A stretch of 64,000 nucleotides of DNA, taken from the NCBI GenBank assembly GCA_947066105.1, contig CAMSYM010000007.1, positions 31,610 through 95,609 of the forward strand, read 5' to 3'. Under the pieces are notes generated by a model that did no database searches, was not told where the DNA came from, and was given only the letters and a program-made list of their open reading frames with translations. This stretch comes from an uncultured Clostridia bacterium. GTDB lineage: Bacteria > Bacillota > Clostridia > Christensenellales > Pumilibacteraceae. A program made the position numbers and the translations under genes. Shown in pieces: positions 24,929-33,529 of the stretch. The first letter of the stretch is position 1, and the number at the start of each line of letters is the position of its first letter.

Positions 24929-25666
24929 ATGAAACTGCAAAAGTTGTTATCTCTGGTGCGGCGGTGCGACGCCGATTTTCGACTGATAACGGACGGCGAC
25001 AAGATAGCCGTCGGGCTTTCGGGCGGCAAGGACTCGCTCGCGCTGTTATACGCGCTCGCCGCTTACAGGCGATTTTGCACCGCGCGGTTCGAGCTGTGCG
25101 CAGTAGTCATCGACGCGGGCGCGGGCGCGGACTTCGCCCCGCTCATACCGCTTTGCGAAAAGCTCGACGTGCCGTTGCACATAGTACGGACGGAGATAGC
25201 GCCCATCGTGTTCGAAGCGCGAAAGGAAAAGAACCCATGTTCGCTGTGCGCCAAAATGCGACGCGGCGCGCTCGACGGCAAGCTCAACGAACTCGGCTTC
25301 GACGTGCTTGCGCTCGGACATAACGCAGACGATATGGTGGAAACGTTTTTGCTGAGCGCAATGTACGAAGGCAGGCTCAACACGCTTCAACCGTCGTCAT
25401 ATCTCGACCGCTCCGAAATAAAGCTCATACGCCCGCTGTTGTATGTGCGCGAAAAGGAAACCGCGGCGTTCGTGCGCGAATACGACCTGCCGATAATCCA
25501 CAACCCCTGTCCGGCGAACGGTAATACCAAACGCGAGACTATGAAAGGCGTTATAGATACGCTGTGCGCCGTCACGCCCGACGCGTTCGAGCGTTTGCAT
25601 TCGGCGCTTACTCACCCCGAACGCAACAATTTGATCAAGCCTATCGACACGACAAAAAACCCGTGA
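24929..25666 (+). CDS. TtcA/TilS-type PP-loop ATPase (tRNA thiolation family)
   Basis: The 245-residue protein has the PP-loop SGGKDS (31-36), the TtcA-type CSLC pair (C104, C107) that can hold an Fe-S cluster, GHNADDMVETFL, and NPCPANGNTKRE. These point to the TtcA family, which adenylates and thiolates tRNA C32 or a related base. It lacks the C-terminal domain of TilS. The exact base modified is uncertain. It occupies the place where dnaA is often found upstream of rpmH. The predicted mRNA has no leader. Confidence 0.82.
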   Translation: MKLQKLLSLVRRCDADFRLITDGDKIAVGLSGGKDSLALLYALAAYRRFCTARFELCAVVIDAGAGADFAPLIPLCEKLDVPLHIVRTEIAPIVFEARKEKNPCSLCAKMRRGALDGKLNELGFDVLALGHNADDMVETFLLSAMYEGRLNTLQPSSYLDRSEIKLIRPLLYVREKETAAFVREYDLPIIHNPCPANGNTKRETMKGVIDTLCAVTPDAFERLHSALTHPERNNLIKPIDTTKNP

Positions 25667-25756
25667 CCGCGCTTTGCGCGACAGCGCCCGCAACGCCGTT
25701 TTTCGCGCAATTGCAAACGCCCGCTCCCGCCCATGCTTTTCGGCATAACGGTGACG

Positions 25757-25772
25757 CCCCCCCCCAAAAAAA
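25757..25772 (+). repeat. C9-A7 homopolymer pair
   Basis: Nine C followed by seven A lie in the 124-bp gap before the HAD phosphatase gene, about 18 bp upstream of its ATG. Such tracts can vary in length, and this one could shift promoter or leader spacing. No promoter is clear. Confidence 0.6.
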
Positions 25773-25790
25773 CGACCGAACTTAAACATC

Positions 25791-26447
25791 ATGGAACGAT
25801 TCGAAAACATACTGTTCGACCTTGACGGAACGATATCCGATTCGTACGAAGGCATAACCAAATCGGTAGTCTACGCCCTGCAAAAAATGGGCATAGCCCC
25901 GCCGCGCGACAGAAACGATCTACGCGTGTTTATAGGTCCGCCGTTGCGCGAATCGTTTGCGCGGTACTATGCGCTCGATCGGACACAGACCGAGCGCGCG
26001 GTCATGCTGTACCGCGAAAACTACAATGCGGGCGGCATGCTCGACTGCAAGCCATATGACGGGATCATCGATTCGATAAAGCTTTTACACAAAAGCGGCA
26101 AGCGCATCATTCTCGCCACGTCCAAACCCGAAAATGCGGCTGTAAAAATAATCGAACACTTCGGATTGACCGATCACTTTTACTTTATAGCGGGCGCAAC
26201 GAGCGATTCGTCGCGCGTCGAAAAAGCGGACGTTATCGAATACGCACTGGCAAGCACAAACATCGACCGTGCGCGCTCCGTCATGGTCGGAGACCGTTTG
26301 CACGATATAAACGGCGCAAAAGCGACGGGTCTGAAATCGATAGGCGTACTGTACGGATACGGCAACGAGCGCGAACTCGTCGACGCGGGCGCGGACTATC
26401 TCGCCAAAACGCCGACTGATATAGTAAGGATATCTATCGGGCGGTAG
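25791..26447 (+). CDS. HAD-superfamily phosphatase, phosphoglycolate-phosphatase-like
   Basis: The 218-residue protein has motif I ILFDLDGTISDS (nucleophile D10, acid/base D12), a helical cap (about 16-85), motif II ILATSKP, motif III Lys near KADVIE, and motif IV MVGDRLHDINGA. The cap and length fit the Gph/PpaX subgroup, so it may hydrolyse 2-phosphoglycolate, pyrophosphate or a similar small phosphate. There is no Shine-Dalgarno site before the ATG. Confidence 0.85.
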   Translation: MERFENILFDLDGTISDSYEGITKSVVYALQKMGIAPPRDRNDLRVFIGPPLRESFARYYALDRTQTERAVMLYRENYNAGGMLDCKPYDGIIDSIKLLHKSGKRIILATSKPENAAVKIIEHFGLTDHFYFIAGATSDSSRVEKADVIEYALASTNIDRARSVMVGDRLHDINGAKATGLKSIGVLYGYGNERELVDAGADYLAKTPTDIVRISIGR

Positions 26448-26534
26448 CTCGGAAATTCCAACGCAACGCAGTATCATTCCTACCCGTATTGCAAATGATT
26501 TTATGCTTTTGCCGCTTTCTTATAATTTATAGTG

Positions 26535-26555
26535 CGCCGACATTAGCGGCGTTTT
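26535..26555 (+). terminator. weak terminator after the HAD phosphatase
   Basis: A short stem (CGCCG with CGGCG, 7-nt loop) followed by TTTT lies about 90 nt past the stop. Weak but correctly placed. Confidence 0.45.
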
Positions 26556-26562
26556 AAAGCAT

Positions 26563-26593
26563 AAAAAATCGGACGAGCCCGCACGTCCGATTT
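26563..26593 (-). terminator. terminator of the GntR-ABC operon
   Basis: A 10-bp stem (AAATCGGACG with CGTCCGATTT, 8-nt loop) is followed on the minus strand by TTTTTT, 24 nt past the stop of the secreted protein gene at 26618. Confidence 0.85.
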
Positions 26594-26617
26594 AATGTTT
26601 ATGTAGTCTGTTTGGCT

Positions 26618-27193
26618 TTAAAAATACACAGGTCCTATCGTACAGGATTTAATAGGTCCATCACTACCTAATCTCGCAAAACCTCTTAAATATATATGGT
26701 CGCACGCCCACCTTTGACCTGCATCACCCATCAGCTGTGAGTCATTACAATTCATCTTTTCTACGGTTTTATATTTATTTTCATCATTTATATCCAAAAA
26801 GTTCATAGGCGTTCCCGTACCTAGATCCAATAACCGCGGATATCGCCAATAAGTAGTCTTGTCTTTGGCATTTGTCCAAACAAATTCAACTTCAAATGAG
26901 ATATATGTTTCGTAATAACTCGATTCGACCGTAATAACCGCTTCGTCGGTAGCCGGCCATATCCAATTGCCCGCCGATGCCCTAAATTTTACCCATCGAC
27001 CATTCCCCATATCCAGTGTTTCACTTTGTGTGCCACCACCCAACGTCTCCACGCCGCCGATAGCCGCAGTTTGTATAGCCGTTTCCGCTTCGTCTGCGCT
27101 TGCCGCGCTCGTCCATCCCGCCAGCGGCATGACGACGACCGACATTGCGAGCATTACGCCCAACATAGCGAATAATTTTTTGATAGATTTCAT
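26618..27193 (-). CDS. secreted protein of unknown function, last gene of the GntR-ABC operon
   Basis: The 191-residue protein starts with a Sec signal (KSIKKLFAMLGVMLAMSVVVMPLAG) and an ASA-D cleavage site near residue 33; there is no lipobox Cys. The mature part of about 158 residues is rich in Trp, Tyr, Gly and Thr, with two Cys. I recognise no family. It is AT-richer than the flanking genes. A good AAGGAG site precedes the ATG. As the last gene of a YtrA-regulated ABC operon it may be a cargo, sensor or protective factor; this is only inferred from position. Confidence 0.72.
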   Translation of the reverse strand: MKSIKKLFAMLGVMLAMSVVVMPLAGWTSAASADEAETAIQTAAIGGVETLGGGTQSETLDMGNGRWVKFRASAGNWIWPATDEAVITVESSYYETYISFEVEFVWTNAKDKTTYWRYPRLLDLGTGTPMNFLDINDENKYKTVEKMNCNDSQLMGDAGQRWACDHIYLRGFARLGSDGPIKSCTIGPVYF

Positions 27194-27240
27194 AATTTTC
27201 TCCTTGTAAATTTATTTATTGCGGGCTGGGTCAAAACATA

Positions 27241-27837
27241 TTAAAAAACATGATTATTCTTTTTTTCATTGTTAGAAAAATCGATACGATCATACCCGGG
27301 TTTAACGGTTATTCTCATAAATGTATCATACCATACGAAATTGTCGCCCCCTTTCTTTTTTATATCGCCGTAAGAGTCATTATCCCTATCAGCTATATTC
27401 GGCGCTTCCGTTGCGGTAAACGACAGCGTAGAGCCGTCCAAAACCGTCATTCCCCATGTACGCTTAACAAGCGCTTTATCGGCAATTTCGCTAAACACAA
27501 AACATTCTACAAGGTAGTTGTTTTCAGCCGACGGATCTTCCACAACTCCGTATGTCATTTCTCCTGTATGCCATTCATTTACATAACTCATATTTAAATC
27601 ACTTTTGTCGGTCCTATATTCATATACCTTTGTGACATATGGATAAACTTCGAGATCGCCAGACATTGATGACAATTGATTTCGACTTAACCATGTATCG
27701 TCACGCGTCAAAAGTTCGGTAACGCTATCGGGTTCTGCTTTAACATATACGATCAAAGCGATGACAAAGAACACCGCCATACCTGCGGCTACTATTATCC
27801 AAGCAAACTTCTTCATAAAATCTTTAAACGCTTTCAT
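27241..27837 (-). CDS. membrane-anchored extracytoplasmic protein of unknown function
   Basis: The 198-residue protein has one N-terminal membrane helix (about 12-33) and an outward soluble domain with no motif I know. Its start overlaps the stop of the membrane protein gene as ATGA, so the two are translated together. Codon and base use is AT-richer than average for the window. It could be an accessory subunit of the ABC transporter encoded upstream. Confidence 0.72.
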   Translation of the reverse strand: MKAFKDFMKKFAWIIVAAGMAVFFVIALIVYVKAEPDSVTELLTRDDTWLSRNQLSSMSGDLEVYPYVTKVYEYRTDKSDLNMSYVNEWHTGEMTYGVVEDPSAENNYLVECFVFSEIADKALVKRTWGMTVLDGSTLSFTATEAPNIADRDNDSYGDIKKKGGDNFVWYDTFMRITVKPGYDRIDFSNNEKKNNHVF

Positions 27838-28493
27838 CTATACTGCCTCCCGCGAGTTCTATAAAAGTCGCATGCCGTCAAAACAACAAATAACGGCACG
27901 AATATCAAAAACATACCTATCCAATAGTCGAACCACTTATTATTCGCTATATATTCGAGTGTCTTATATAATATAGTGAACGCCGCAACACCGACGGCAA
28001 GGGTCATCCAAAACTTCCACGATCGAAATTTGCGGAACAGTAACGCCAATTCATACCCTACCATACCGATCAAAAAAAGAGATAACCAGCTCAAACCTAT
28101 GTCCGTACTCGATATACGGTAAAAGTCGTCTGGCGCTATCACGTTGGGCGCGGTCAAGATAGAACGACGCACAAGCAACGCCGTGCCCAAAGCAAAGAAT
28201 GCAAATAATAGAGAATATATAGCCGCTACGCCCAACGACGAAAAAAATGCGTGTCGGCGCGAATGTCCGTAAATATATTCTTCGTCGTATGTATAATGCT
28301 TAGTATATATAAGATAATATCCAAAACTCACACAAAAGCATACGATAAACGGATCGCAATGGCGGATATGTAATGCACCGTATCCGCGATGAATATCGGA
28401 ATAAGCCAACAGGCAATAAATCCCCACAAACACCGCCATAGCTATCAAAAACCAAACGGCGTTACTGCGCAATCTCCACAAAAAGCTTTTCAT
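27834..28493 (-). CDS. six-helix membrane protein, likely the permease of the GntR-linked ABC transporter
   Basis: The 219-residue protein has about six membrane helices and a CDPFIVCFCVSFGYYLIYTK segment; the layout fits the permeases of YtrABCDEF-like ABC-2 systems, though the sequence is divergent. It begins one base after the ATPase stop. The loop with YTYDEEYIYGHSRRHAF is cytosolic and could contact the ATPase. Confidence 0.7.
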   Translation of the reverse strand: MKSFLWRLRSNAVWFLIAMAVFVGIYCLLAYSDIHRGYGALHIRHCDPFIVCFCVSFGYYLIYTKHYTYDEEYIYGHSRRHAFFSSLGVAAIYSLLFAFFALGTALLVRRSILTAPNVIAPDDFYRISSTDIGLSWLSLFLIGMVGYELALLFRKFRSWKFWMTLAVGVAAFTILYKTLEYIANNKWFDYWIGMFLIFVPLFVVLTACDFYRTRGRQYR

Positions 28494-28494
28494 T

Positions 28495-29370
28495 TTACAG
28501 TCCTCCCAAAATAAAGCAAGCGTCGTTTACCGACACGTGCCGAATATCCACGTTGTGCTCGGCGGCAAACTTTTTCTTTTCGCGGCTCAACAGGTTGGGA
28601 ACGGTCACGCTTTTCATTTCCGCAAACCGTTTTTCCTCATAAGTTTCCAAGCCGTCTATCACTTTGTCGACGTTTTCCGCCAAGCCGGTCAAGCGCACGA
28701 ACAGCGTTTCAAACGTTTCACGCTCGTCGTACGCCGCTATCTTGCCTTTGGATATTACCATGAACGTATCGGCGTACTGCTCGAACTCGCCCAGCAAGTG
28801 CGTCGTTATAAGGAACATGCGCGGCGCTTCGCACTGCGCCTTTACGAGCAACGAGTAAAACAGTCGGCGCGATCCTTCGTCCAGTCCCGAAACAGGTTCG
28901 TCCATTATCGTTATAGGACGGTTGAACGCCAAACCGACGGTTATGCCGAACTGACTTTTCATGCCCTTGCTCAACTGCGACTGTCGTTTTTTAAGGTTGA
29001 GCCCGAACTTTTCCGCCACGTCGCGCGCATAGTCGAGATCGAACCGCTTGTCCATAAACGCGCACTTTTCCAAGATGCCGCCGAGCGACAGCGTAAAATC
29101 GAACTCTATCTTTTCGTCGATAAATATCACGTCGCGCAAGACCTTGCCGTTGTCGTACGGCGTTTTACCGTTTATTGTAAGACTGCCCGAAGTCGGTTTT
29201 TCCCACCCGTCGACGATACGCATGAGCGTGGATTTGCCCGCGCCGTTTTTGCCGACTATGGCGAGAATCGTCGGACCTTCTACGACAAAGCTCGTCTTAT
29301 CGAGCGCGGTATACTTGCCGTACTTGCGCCCCAGGTCCTTGGCTTCTATTACGTACTTCGCTTCGCTCAT
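28495..29370 (-). CDS. ABC transporter ATP-binding protein (YtrB-like)
   Basis: The 291-residue ATPase has Walker A GKNGAGKST (40-48), a divergent signature LSKGMKSQ in place of LSGGQ, Walker B ITIMDEP and the switch His in TTHLL. The about 70-residue C-terminal extension is typical of GntR-linked ABC-2 exporters. Its ATG overlaps the regulator stop (ATGA). Such systems respond to wall-active antibiotics or handle small molecules such as acetoin; which applies here is unknown. Confidence 0.88.
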   Translation of the reverse strand: MSEAKYVIEAKDLGRKYGKYTALDKTSFVVEGPTILAIVGKNGAGKSTLMRIVDGWEKPTSGSLTINGKTPYDNGKVLRDVIFIDEKIEFDFTLSLGGILEKCAFMDKRFDLDYARDVAEKFGLNLKKRQSQLSKGMKSQFGITVGLAFNRPITIMDEPVSGLDEGSRRLFYSLLVKAQCEAPRMFLITTHLLGEFEQYADTFMVISKGKIAAYDERETFETLFVRLTGLAENVDKVIDGLETYEEKRFAEMKSVTVPNLLSREKKKFAAEHNVDIRHVSVNDACFILGGL

Positions 29371-29741
29371 AAGCTTTTCCCCCCGCGCTTTTTAAGCAGT
29401 TCGCACAGATCGTCGACCGACAAACCCAAAACCGACGCATCGATCAACAGCGCGTCCACCGCATCGGTGAGCGCGGCGTTTTTCCGATACTCGTAAATGC
29501 GCTCCTTGGCGTCGGGCATGACGTAAATACCGCAACCGCGCCGACGCTTTTCTATAACGCCGCGCGTTTCCAATACTGCAACGCCCTTGCCCGCCGTCAT
29601 CGGGTTGATATCGAATATCTCCGCGATGTCCGCCTGCGACGGCACGCGCCCGCCCGCGACTATGTTCCCGCGCAAGATCTCGTTTTCCAGCCACTCCGCT
29701 ATCTGCAAGTATACCGGTCTTTCCCTGCTCAATTCAAACAT
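29367..29741 (-). CDS. GntR-family regulator, YtrA subfamily
   Basis: The 124-residue protein has a winged helix (about 10-75: YLQIAEWLENEILRGNIVAGGRVPSQADIAEIFDINPMTAGKGVAVLETRGVIEKRRRGCGIYV) and a short C-terminal tail, the minimal effector part that defines YtrA types. It is first in its operon and an almost ideal palindrome overlaps its own start of transcription, so it should repress itself and the ABC genes until an inducer binds. Confidence 0.9.
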   Translation of the reverse strand: MFELSRERPVYLQIAEWLENEILRGNIVAGGRVPSQADIAEIFDINPMTAGKGVAVLETRGVIEKRRRGCGIYVMPDAKERIYEYRKNAALTDAVDALLIDASVLGLSVDDLCELLKKRGGKSL

Positions 29742-29764
29742 TTGTATCTCCGTAAAACCGTATT

Positions 29765-29788
29765 AGTACATTACTGATATAATGTACT
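29765..29788 (-). promoter_or_regulatory. YtrA-type operator
   Basis: AGTACATTA and TAATGTACT form perfect 9-bp arms around a 6-bp centre. The site covers the predicted transcription start (about 29787), so a bound repressor would block initiation. Confidence 0.8.
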
Positions 29789-29793
29789 TTTAC

Positions 29794-29822
29794 AGTATAA
29801 CATACAAATGTCGCGCTGTCAA
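29794..29822 (-). promoter_or_regulatory. consensus promoter of the GntR-ABC operon
   Basis: TTGACA (29822-29817) and TATACT (29799-29794) with 17 bp between. The leader is about 46 nt with GGAGAT before the ATG at 29741. Confidence 0.85.
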
Positions 29823-29865
29823 TACATAATAAAAATTTAATTAGGAAAGCGGAATGTAATTACAC

Positions 29866-30929
29866 CACATAGCTTTTTCGACTACGCTCATAGCAAAGAA
29901 TGCTACACGTTATCCGCACTAATATTAAATCGACCGCAATTCCGAATTATTTATTCCCATTGCGGCGGTTCGCCTTGATTTCTCGGTAGCCGAAGGCTAC
30001 GCGTAGTTTTTTGTTACAATAAACTATATTTTTCAATTCTAAATATCGTTTGTATTAATTGTGCTTTATCGCTTACTCCGCTCGAAATGATGGGGTGTTT
30101 GTTGTGGATCATCTTTCTAATCAGGTATAGTAAAGCTGTTCCACTCACCCCATCATCTCGACCAGGCAAGCGAGAACAGCTAAACCACTCCCCCCGTCAT
30201 CTCGACCAGGCAAGCGAGAACAGCTAAACCACTCACCCCATCATCTCGACCGAAACGAGCAAAGCGAGTGGAGTGGAGAGATCTAGGCGTAGCCGCACAT
30301 TACTCTATAAACCTTAATTCCGAATTCCTAATTCACATTGCGGCGGTTCGCCTTGATTTCTCGACTACGCTCCGCTCCGCTCGAAATGATGGGCGTGTTG
30401 GTTGTGGGTTGCTTTTCTAAATAAGTATAGCAAAGCCATACCACCCACCCCATCATCTCGACTAGGCAAGCGAGAATAGCTAAACCACTCACCCCATCAT
30501 CTCGACCGAAACGAGCAAAGCGAGTGGAGTGGAGAGATCTAGGCGTAGCCGCACATTACTCTATAAACCTTAATTCCGAATTCCTAATTCACATTGCGGC
30601 GGATCGCCTTGATTTCTCGACTGCGCTTTCGCTCCGCTCGAAATGATGGGCGTGTTGGTTGTGGGTTGCTTTTCTTAATCGATAAAAGAAAAACTTTTCA
30701 CTTCCATGTTATCGTAAAAATTAAATGAGCGTAACTTTTTTAATCCCACTGTCAGCCATATTGCAAGAACAGTATAGCTACCCCCCCCACCCCATCATCT
30801 CGACCGAAACGAGCGAAAGCGAGTGTAGTGGAGAGATCCAGGCGAAGCCGCACAATATTAAATCGATCGCAATTCCGGTCGCTTTCCGAATTCTCCCCGT
30901 CATCTCGACCGAAGTGCGCTTTTCTTTCA
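29866..30929. repeat. intergenic repeat cluster 2 (family B, with a 256-bp tandem copy)
   Basis: This fills the 1.2-kb gap between the GntR operon and upp (29742-30965). It holds several complete and partial B fold-backs. Two nearly identical units sit 256 bp apart (starting near 30227 and 30483), each with a left arm (TCATCTCGACCGAAACGAG ... GGAGAGATCTAGGCG), an AATTCCGAATTCCTAATTC centre and a right arm (TTGATTTCTCGACT ... GCTCGAAATGATGG). Short 44-bp direct repeats of a truncated arm lie at about 30148-30235, and a further arm with a run of eight C at about 30780-30850. Confidence 0.88.
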
Positions 30930-30931
30930 AC

Positions 30932-30957
30932 AAAAAAACCGCGTTACCGCGGTTTTT
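30932..30957 (-). terminator. terminator of uraA-upp
   Basis: An AAACCGCG / CGCGGTTT stem with a 4-nt loop ends in seven T on the minus strand, about 10 nt after the upp stop. Confidence 0.85.
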
Positions 30958-30965
30958 GCTTTGAT

Positions 30966-31604
30966 TTATTTCGTTCCGAACAGCCTGTCGCCCGCATCGC
31001 CGAGTCCGGGCAAGATATACCCGTTTTCGTTGAGGCATCTGTCGCATACGGCGACGAATATCTTAACGTCGGGGTGCGCCGTTGCGAGCCGTTCTATACC
31101 TTCTGGCGCGGCGATTATCGACATTTGTCTTATCTCCTTACACCCGCGCTTTTTAAGCATGTCTATCGCCGCCGCCGCGCTCCCGCCCGTCGCGAGCATG
31201 GGATCGAGTACGATGGCGCGCATTTTCTCTATTCCTTCGGGAAGCTTGCAGTAGTATTCCTGCGGTTCGAGCGTTTCCTCGTCGCGGTACATACCGATGT
31301 GTCCGACCTTAGCCGTCGGGAACAGCGTATGCACGCCCGCGACCATGCCGAGTCCGGCTCTAAGCACGGGAACTATCGCTATCGAATTTTCGACGACCAT
31401 TTTCTGCTTGCACTTTTCGAGCGGCGTCGTCACTTCCACTTCGCGCGTCGGCGCGTCCTTAAACGCCTCGTACGTCAACAGCGTGGTTATCTCTTCGACA
31501 AGCTCGCGGAAATCTTTGGTGCGCGTATCGACCGAACGCAGTATGGCTATTTTATGGCTGATGAGCGGATGGTCGAGTATCGTCACGTTATCGAATTTTT
31601 TCAT
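30966..31604 (-). CDS. upp: uracil phosphoribosyltransferase
   Basis: The 212-residue enzyme makes UMP from uracil and PRPP. It has the usual [14 protein letters not shown] loop, the PRPP site [16 protein letters not shown] and the C-terminal [14 protein letters not shown] uracil-binding loop. Length is normal. Its ATG overlaps the permease stop (ATGA) after GAGAGG, so uptake and salvage are coupled. Confidence 0.96.
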   Translation of the reverse strand: MKKFDNVTILDHPLISHKIAILRSVDTRTKDFRELVEEITTLLTYEAFKDAPTREVEVTTPLEKCKQKMVVENSIAIVPVLRAGLGMVAGVHTLFPTAKVGHIGMYRDEETLEPQEYYCKLPEGIEKMRAIVLDPMLATGGSAAAAIDMLKKRGCKEIRQMSIIAAPEGIERLATAHPDVKIFVAVCDRCLNENGYILPGLGDAGDRLFGTK

Positions 31605-33160
31605 TTCTTTTTACCTCTCGTGCTTTTAGCTTGGGCGGTCGGCTGTACGGCTTCGAGCCGTTCGTCCGCCTGTTCGGGTTTTTCGGTTTGCACGCCGTCG
31701 GGCGCATCGTCGAGCGCTACTTCCCCCGTCGGCGTTTCTCCGACAGCCGTTTCGGGTTGCGCAGCTTCCGTCGTATCGACTGTTTCGCCGTCGCCGACAG
31801 GCGCTTCGGCTTTTTCGTTTTTATTGCCGATATTGACAAACACATTGGTCAGTATGCCGAGAATGAGCGCGCACGCGACCGACGTTACGGTCACCTGTCC
31901 GAACTGAACGACCATACCGCCCACGCCCGCGATAAGGATCACGGACACTACAAACAGATTGCGGTTATCGTTGAGATCGACTTTTTGTATCATTTTAAGA
32001 CCGGACACGGCGATAAAACCGTAGAGCGCTATACACACGCCGCCCATGACGCACTTGGGTATGCTCGCAAGGAACAGCGTGAACGGCGCGAGAAACGCGC
32101 TCGCGATAGCCATCAACGCGGTGACGAATATCGTGCGCACCGACGCATTGCCGGATATTGCGACGCAACCGACCGACTCGCCGTACGTTGTGTTGGGGCA
32201 ACCGCCGAACAGCGCGCCGACCATAGAACCCACGCCGTCGCCCAAAAGCGTGCGGTGCAGTCCGGGGTCTTTGAGCAAATCCGTTTCGATTATGGACGAA
32301 ATGTTTTTGTGATCGGCGATATGCTCGGCGAACACGACGAACGCGACGGGAATGTACGCGACCGCTATCGTGCCGATATACGCACCGATATTGGCGTCGC
32401 CGTAACCGCCGCCGTGAATATTGAACGCCGTCAAAAACGAGAAGTCGGGATACCACGCCGACGCTTGTCCGAGCGTGGAGAACGTGCCGAAGTCTATCAC
32501 GCGGAGCGCGGCGGGCGCGCCGTCTATATAGCTGAAACCGGTAAATATCGCCGCAAGCGCATAGCCCGCGAGTATGCCTATGATAAACGGTATCATTTTA
32601 AGCATTTTCTTGCCGAACACCGAGCAAGCGATAGTCACGCCGAGCGTGACCAGCCCGCACACAATGGAAACATACGAACTGCCGTCCGCAAACATTCCGT
32701 TGGTAAGATCGCCTATCGCGTTGCCCGAAAGCGACAATCCTATGATCGCGACCGTAGGACCGATCACAACTGCGGGCATTATCTTATCTATCCAATTCGT
32801 GCCGACAAACTTGACTATCAACGCGATTATCACGTATACGAGTCCCGCGAACACCGCGCCGAGTATAAGTCCGAGATAGCCGAGCGCCATGCTGCCCATT
32901 GCGCCCGCAAACGCCGCGCTCATCGAGCCGAGAAACGCGAACGAACTGCCCAAAAATACGGGGCTTCTGAATTTGGTAAACAACAAATACACCAGCGTAC
33001 CCACGCCCGCGCCGAAAAGCGCCGCGCTCGGTTGCATGCCGTTCTTGATTATCATCGGCACCGCGATAGTCGCCGCAAGGATAGCGAGCAGCTGTTGCAA
33101 AGCAAACAAAACCAACCGACCCGCGGGCGGCTTGTCCTTTACACCGTAAACCATTTGCAT
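31601..33160 (-). CDS. uraA: uracil permease (NCS2 family)
   Basis: The 519-residue protein is a 14-helix nucleobase-cation symporter: an N-terminal [19 protein letters not shown], the NCS2 core with [13 protein letters not shown], and helices through about residue 440. An extra acidic, Ala/Glu/Thr-rich cytosolic tail of about 75 residues ends in RGKKK; standard UraA lacks it. Coupling with upp points to uracil rather than xanthine. Confidence 0.92.
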   Translation of the reverse strand: MQMVYGVKDKPPAGRLVLFALQQLLAILAATIAVPMIIKNGMQPSAALFGAGVGTLVYLLFTKFRSPVFLGSSFAFLGSMSAAFAGAMGSMALGYLGLILGAVFAGLVYVIIALIVKFVGTNWIDKIMPAVVIGPTVAIIGLSLSGNAIGDLTNGMFADGSSYVSIVCGLVTLGVTIACSVFGKKMLKMIPFIIGILAGYALAAIFTGFSYIDGAPAALRVIDFGTFSTLGQASAWYPDFSFLTAFNIHGGGYGDANIGAYIGTIAVAYIPVAFVVFAEHIADHKNISSIIETDLLKDPGLHRTLLGDGVGSMVGALFGGCPNTTYGESVGCVAISGNASVRTIFVTALMAIASAFLAPFTLFLASIPKCVMGGVCIALYGFIAVSGLKMIQKVDLNDNRNLFVVSVILIAGVGGMVVQFGQVTVTSVACALILGILTNVFVNIGNKNEKAEAPVGDGETVDTTEAAQPETAVGETPTGEVALDDAPDGVQTEKPEQADERLEAVQPTAQAKSTRGKKK

Positions 33161-33235
33161 AATTTATATCTCCCGATATGTATTGAACCCTGCCGATCGG
33201 AGTTTATCACGACCCGTTTCGACACAACCTATCAC

Positions 33236-33264
33236 AATATATCAAATATCGCGCGCGATGTCAA
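33236..33264 (-). promoter_or_regulatory. promoter of uraA-upp
   Basis: TTGACA (33264-33259) and TATATT (33241-33236), 17-bp spacer, minus strand. Confidence 0.8.
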
Positions 33265-33472
33265 TTGTCCGACGGCGGTTGCGCAAAATAACGAAAAATT
33301 TTTTCCGCGCGGCTAGCTTGACCGTCGCGTCATGCTTACGGGAGTCGATGCTTTACATGCGCGTAATAACGACAAGTACGAACCAGACCGACGTGAGCGC
33401 CCGACCGCTCATACTACCGTATGCGGCGCCGGCGGTCGATCGGTCTTTGCGGCGCGTAACGGAAAACCATAA

Positions 33473-33500
33473 CAAAAAACGGTCGATATCGCTCGACCGT
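33473..33500 (-). terminator. terminator after the OmpR-type regulator
   Basis: Stem ACGGTCGA / TCGACCGT with a 6-nt loop, followed by six T on the minus strand, about 30 nt past the stop at 33530. Confidence 0.85.
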
Positions 33501-33529
33501 CGTTTGACGTATACATATATGCCCCGCCG

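Larger units (their letters stand above)
33161..33529. other. 369-bp gap with uraA promoter and regulator terminator
   Basis: Apart from the promoter at 33236-33264 and the terminator at 33473-33500, I see nothing that supports a gene. The leader of uraA is about 70 nt and shows no PyrR-type attenuator. Confidence 0.6.

Noticed and set aside
30100..30250. CRISPR array
   Set aside because: The 44-bp direct repeats are contiguous copies of a truncated B arm with no unique spacers and no cas genes.
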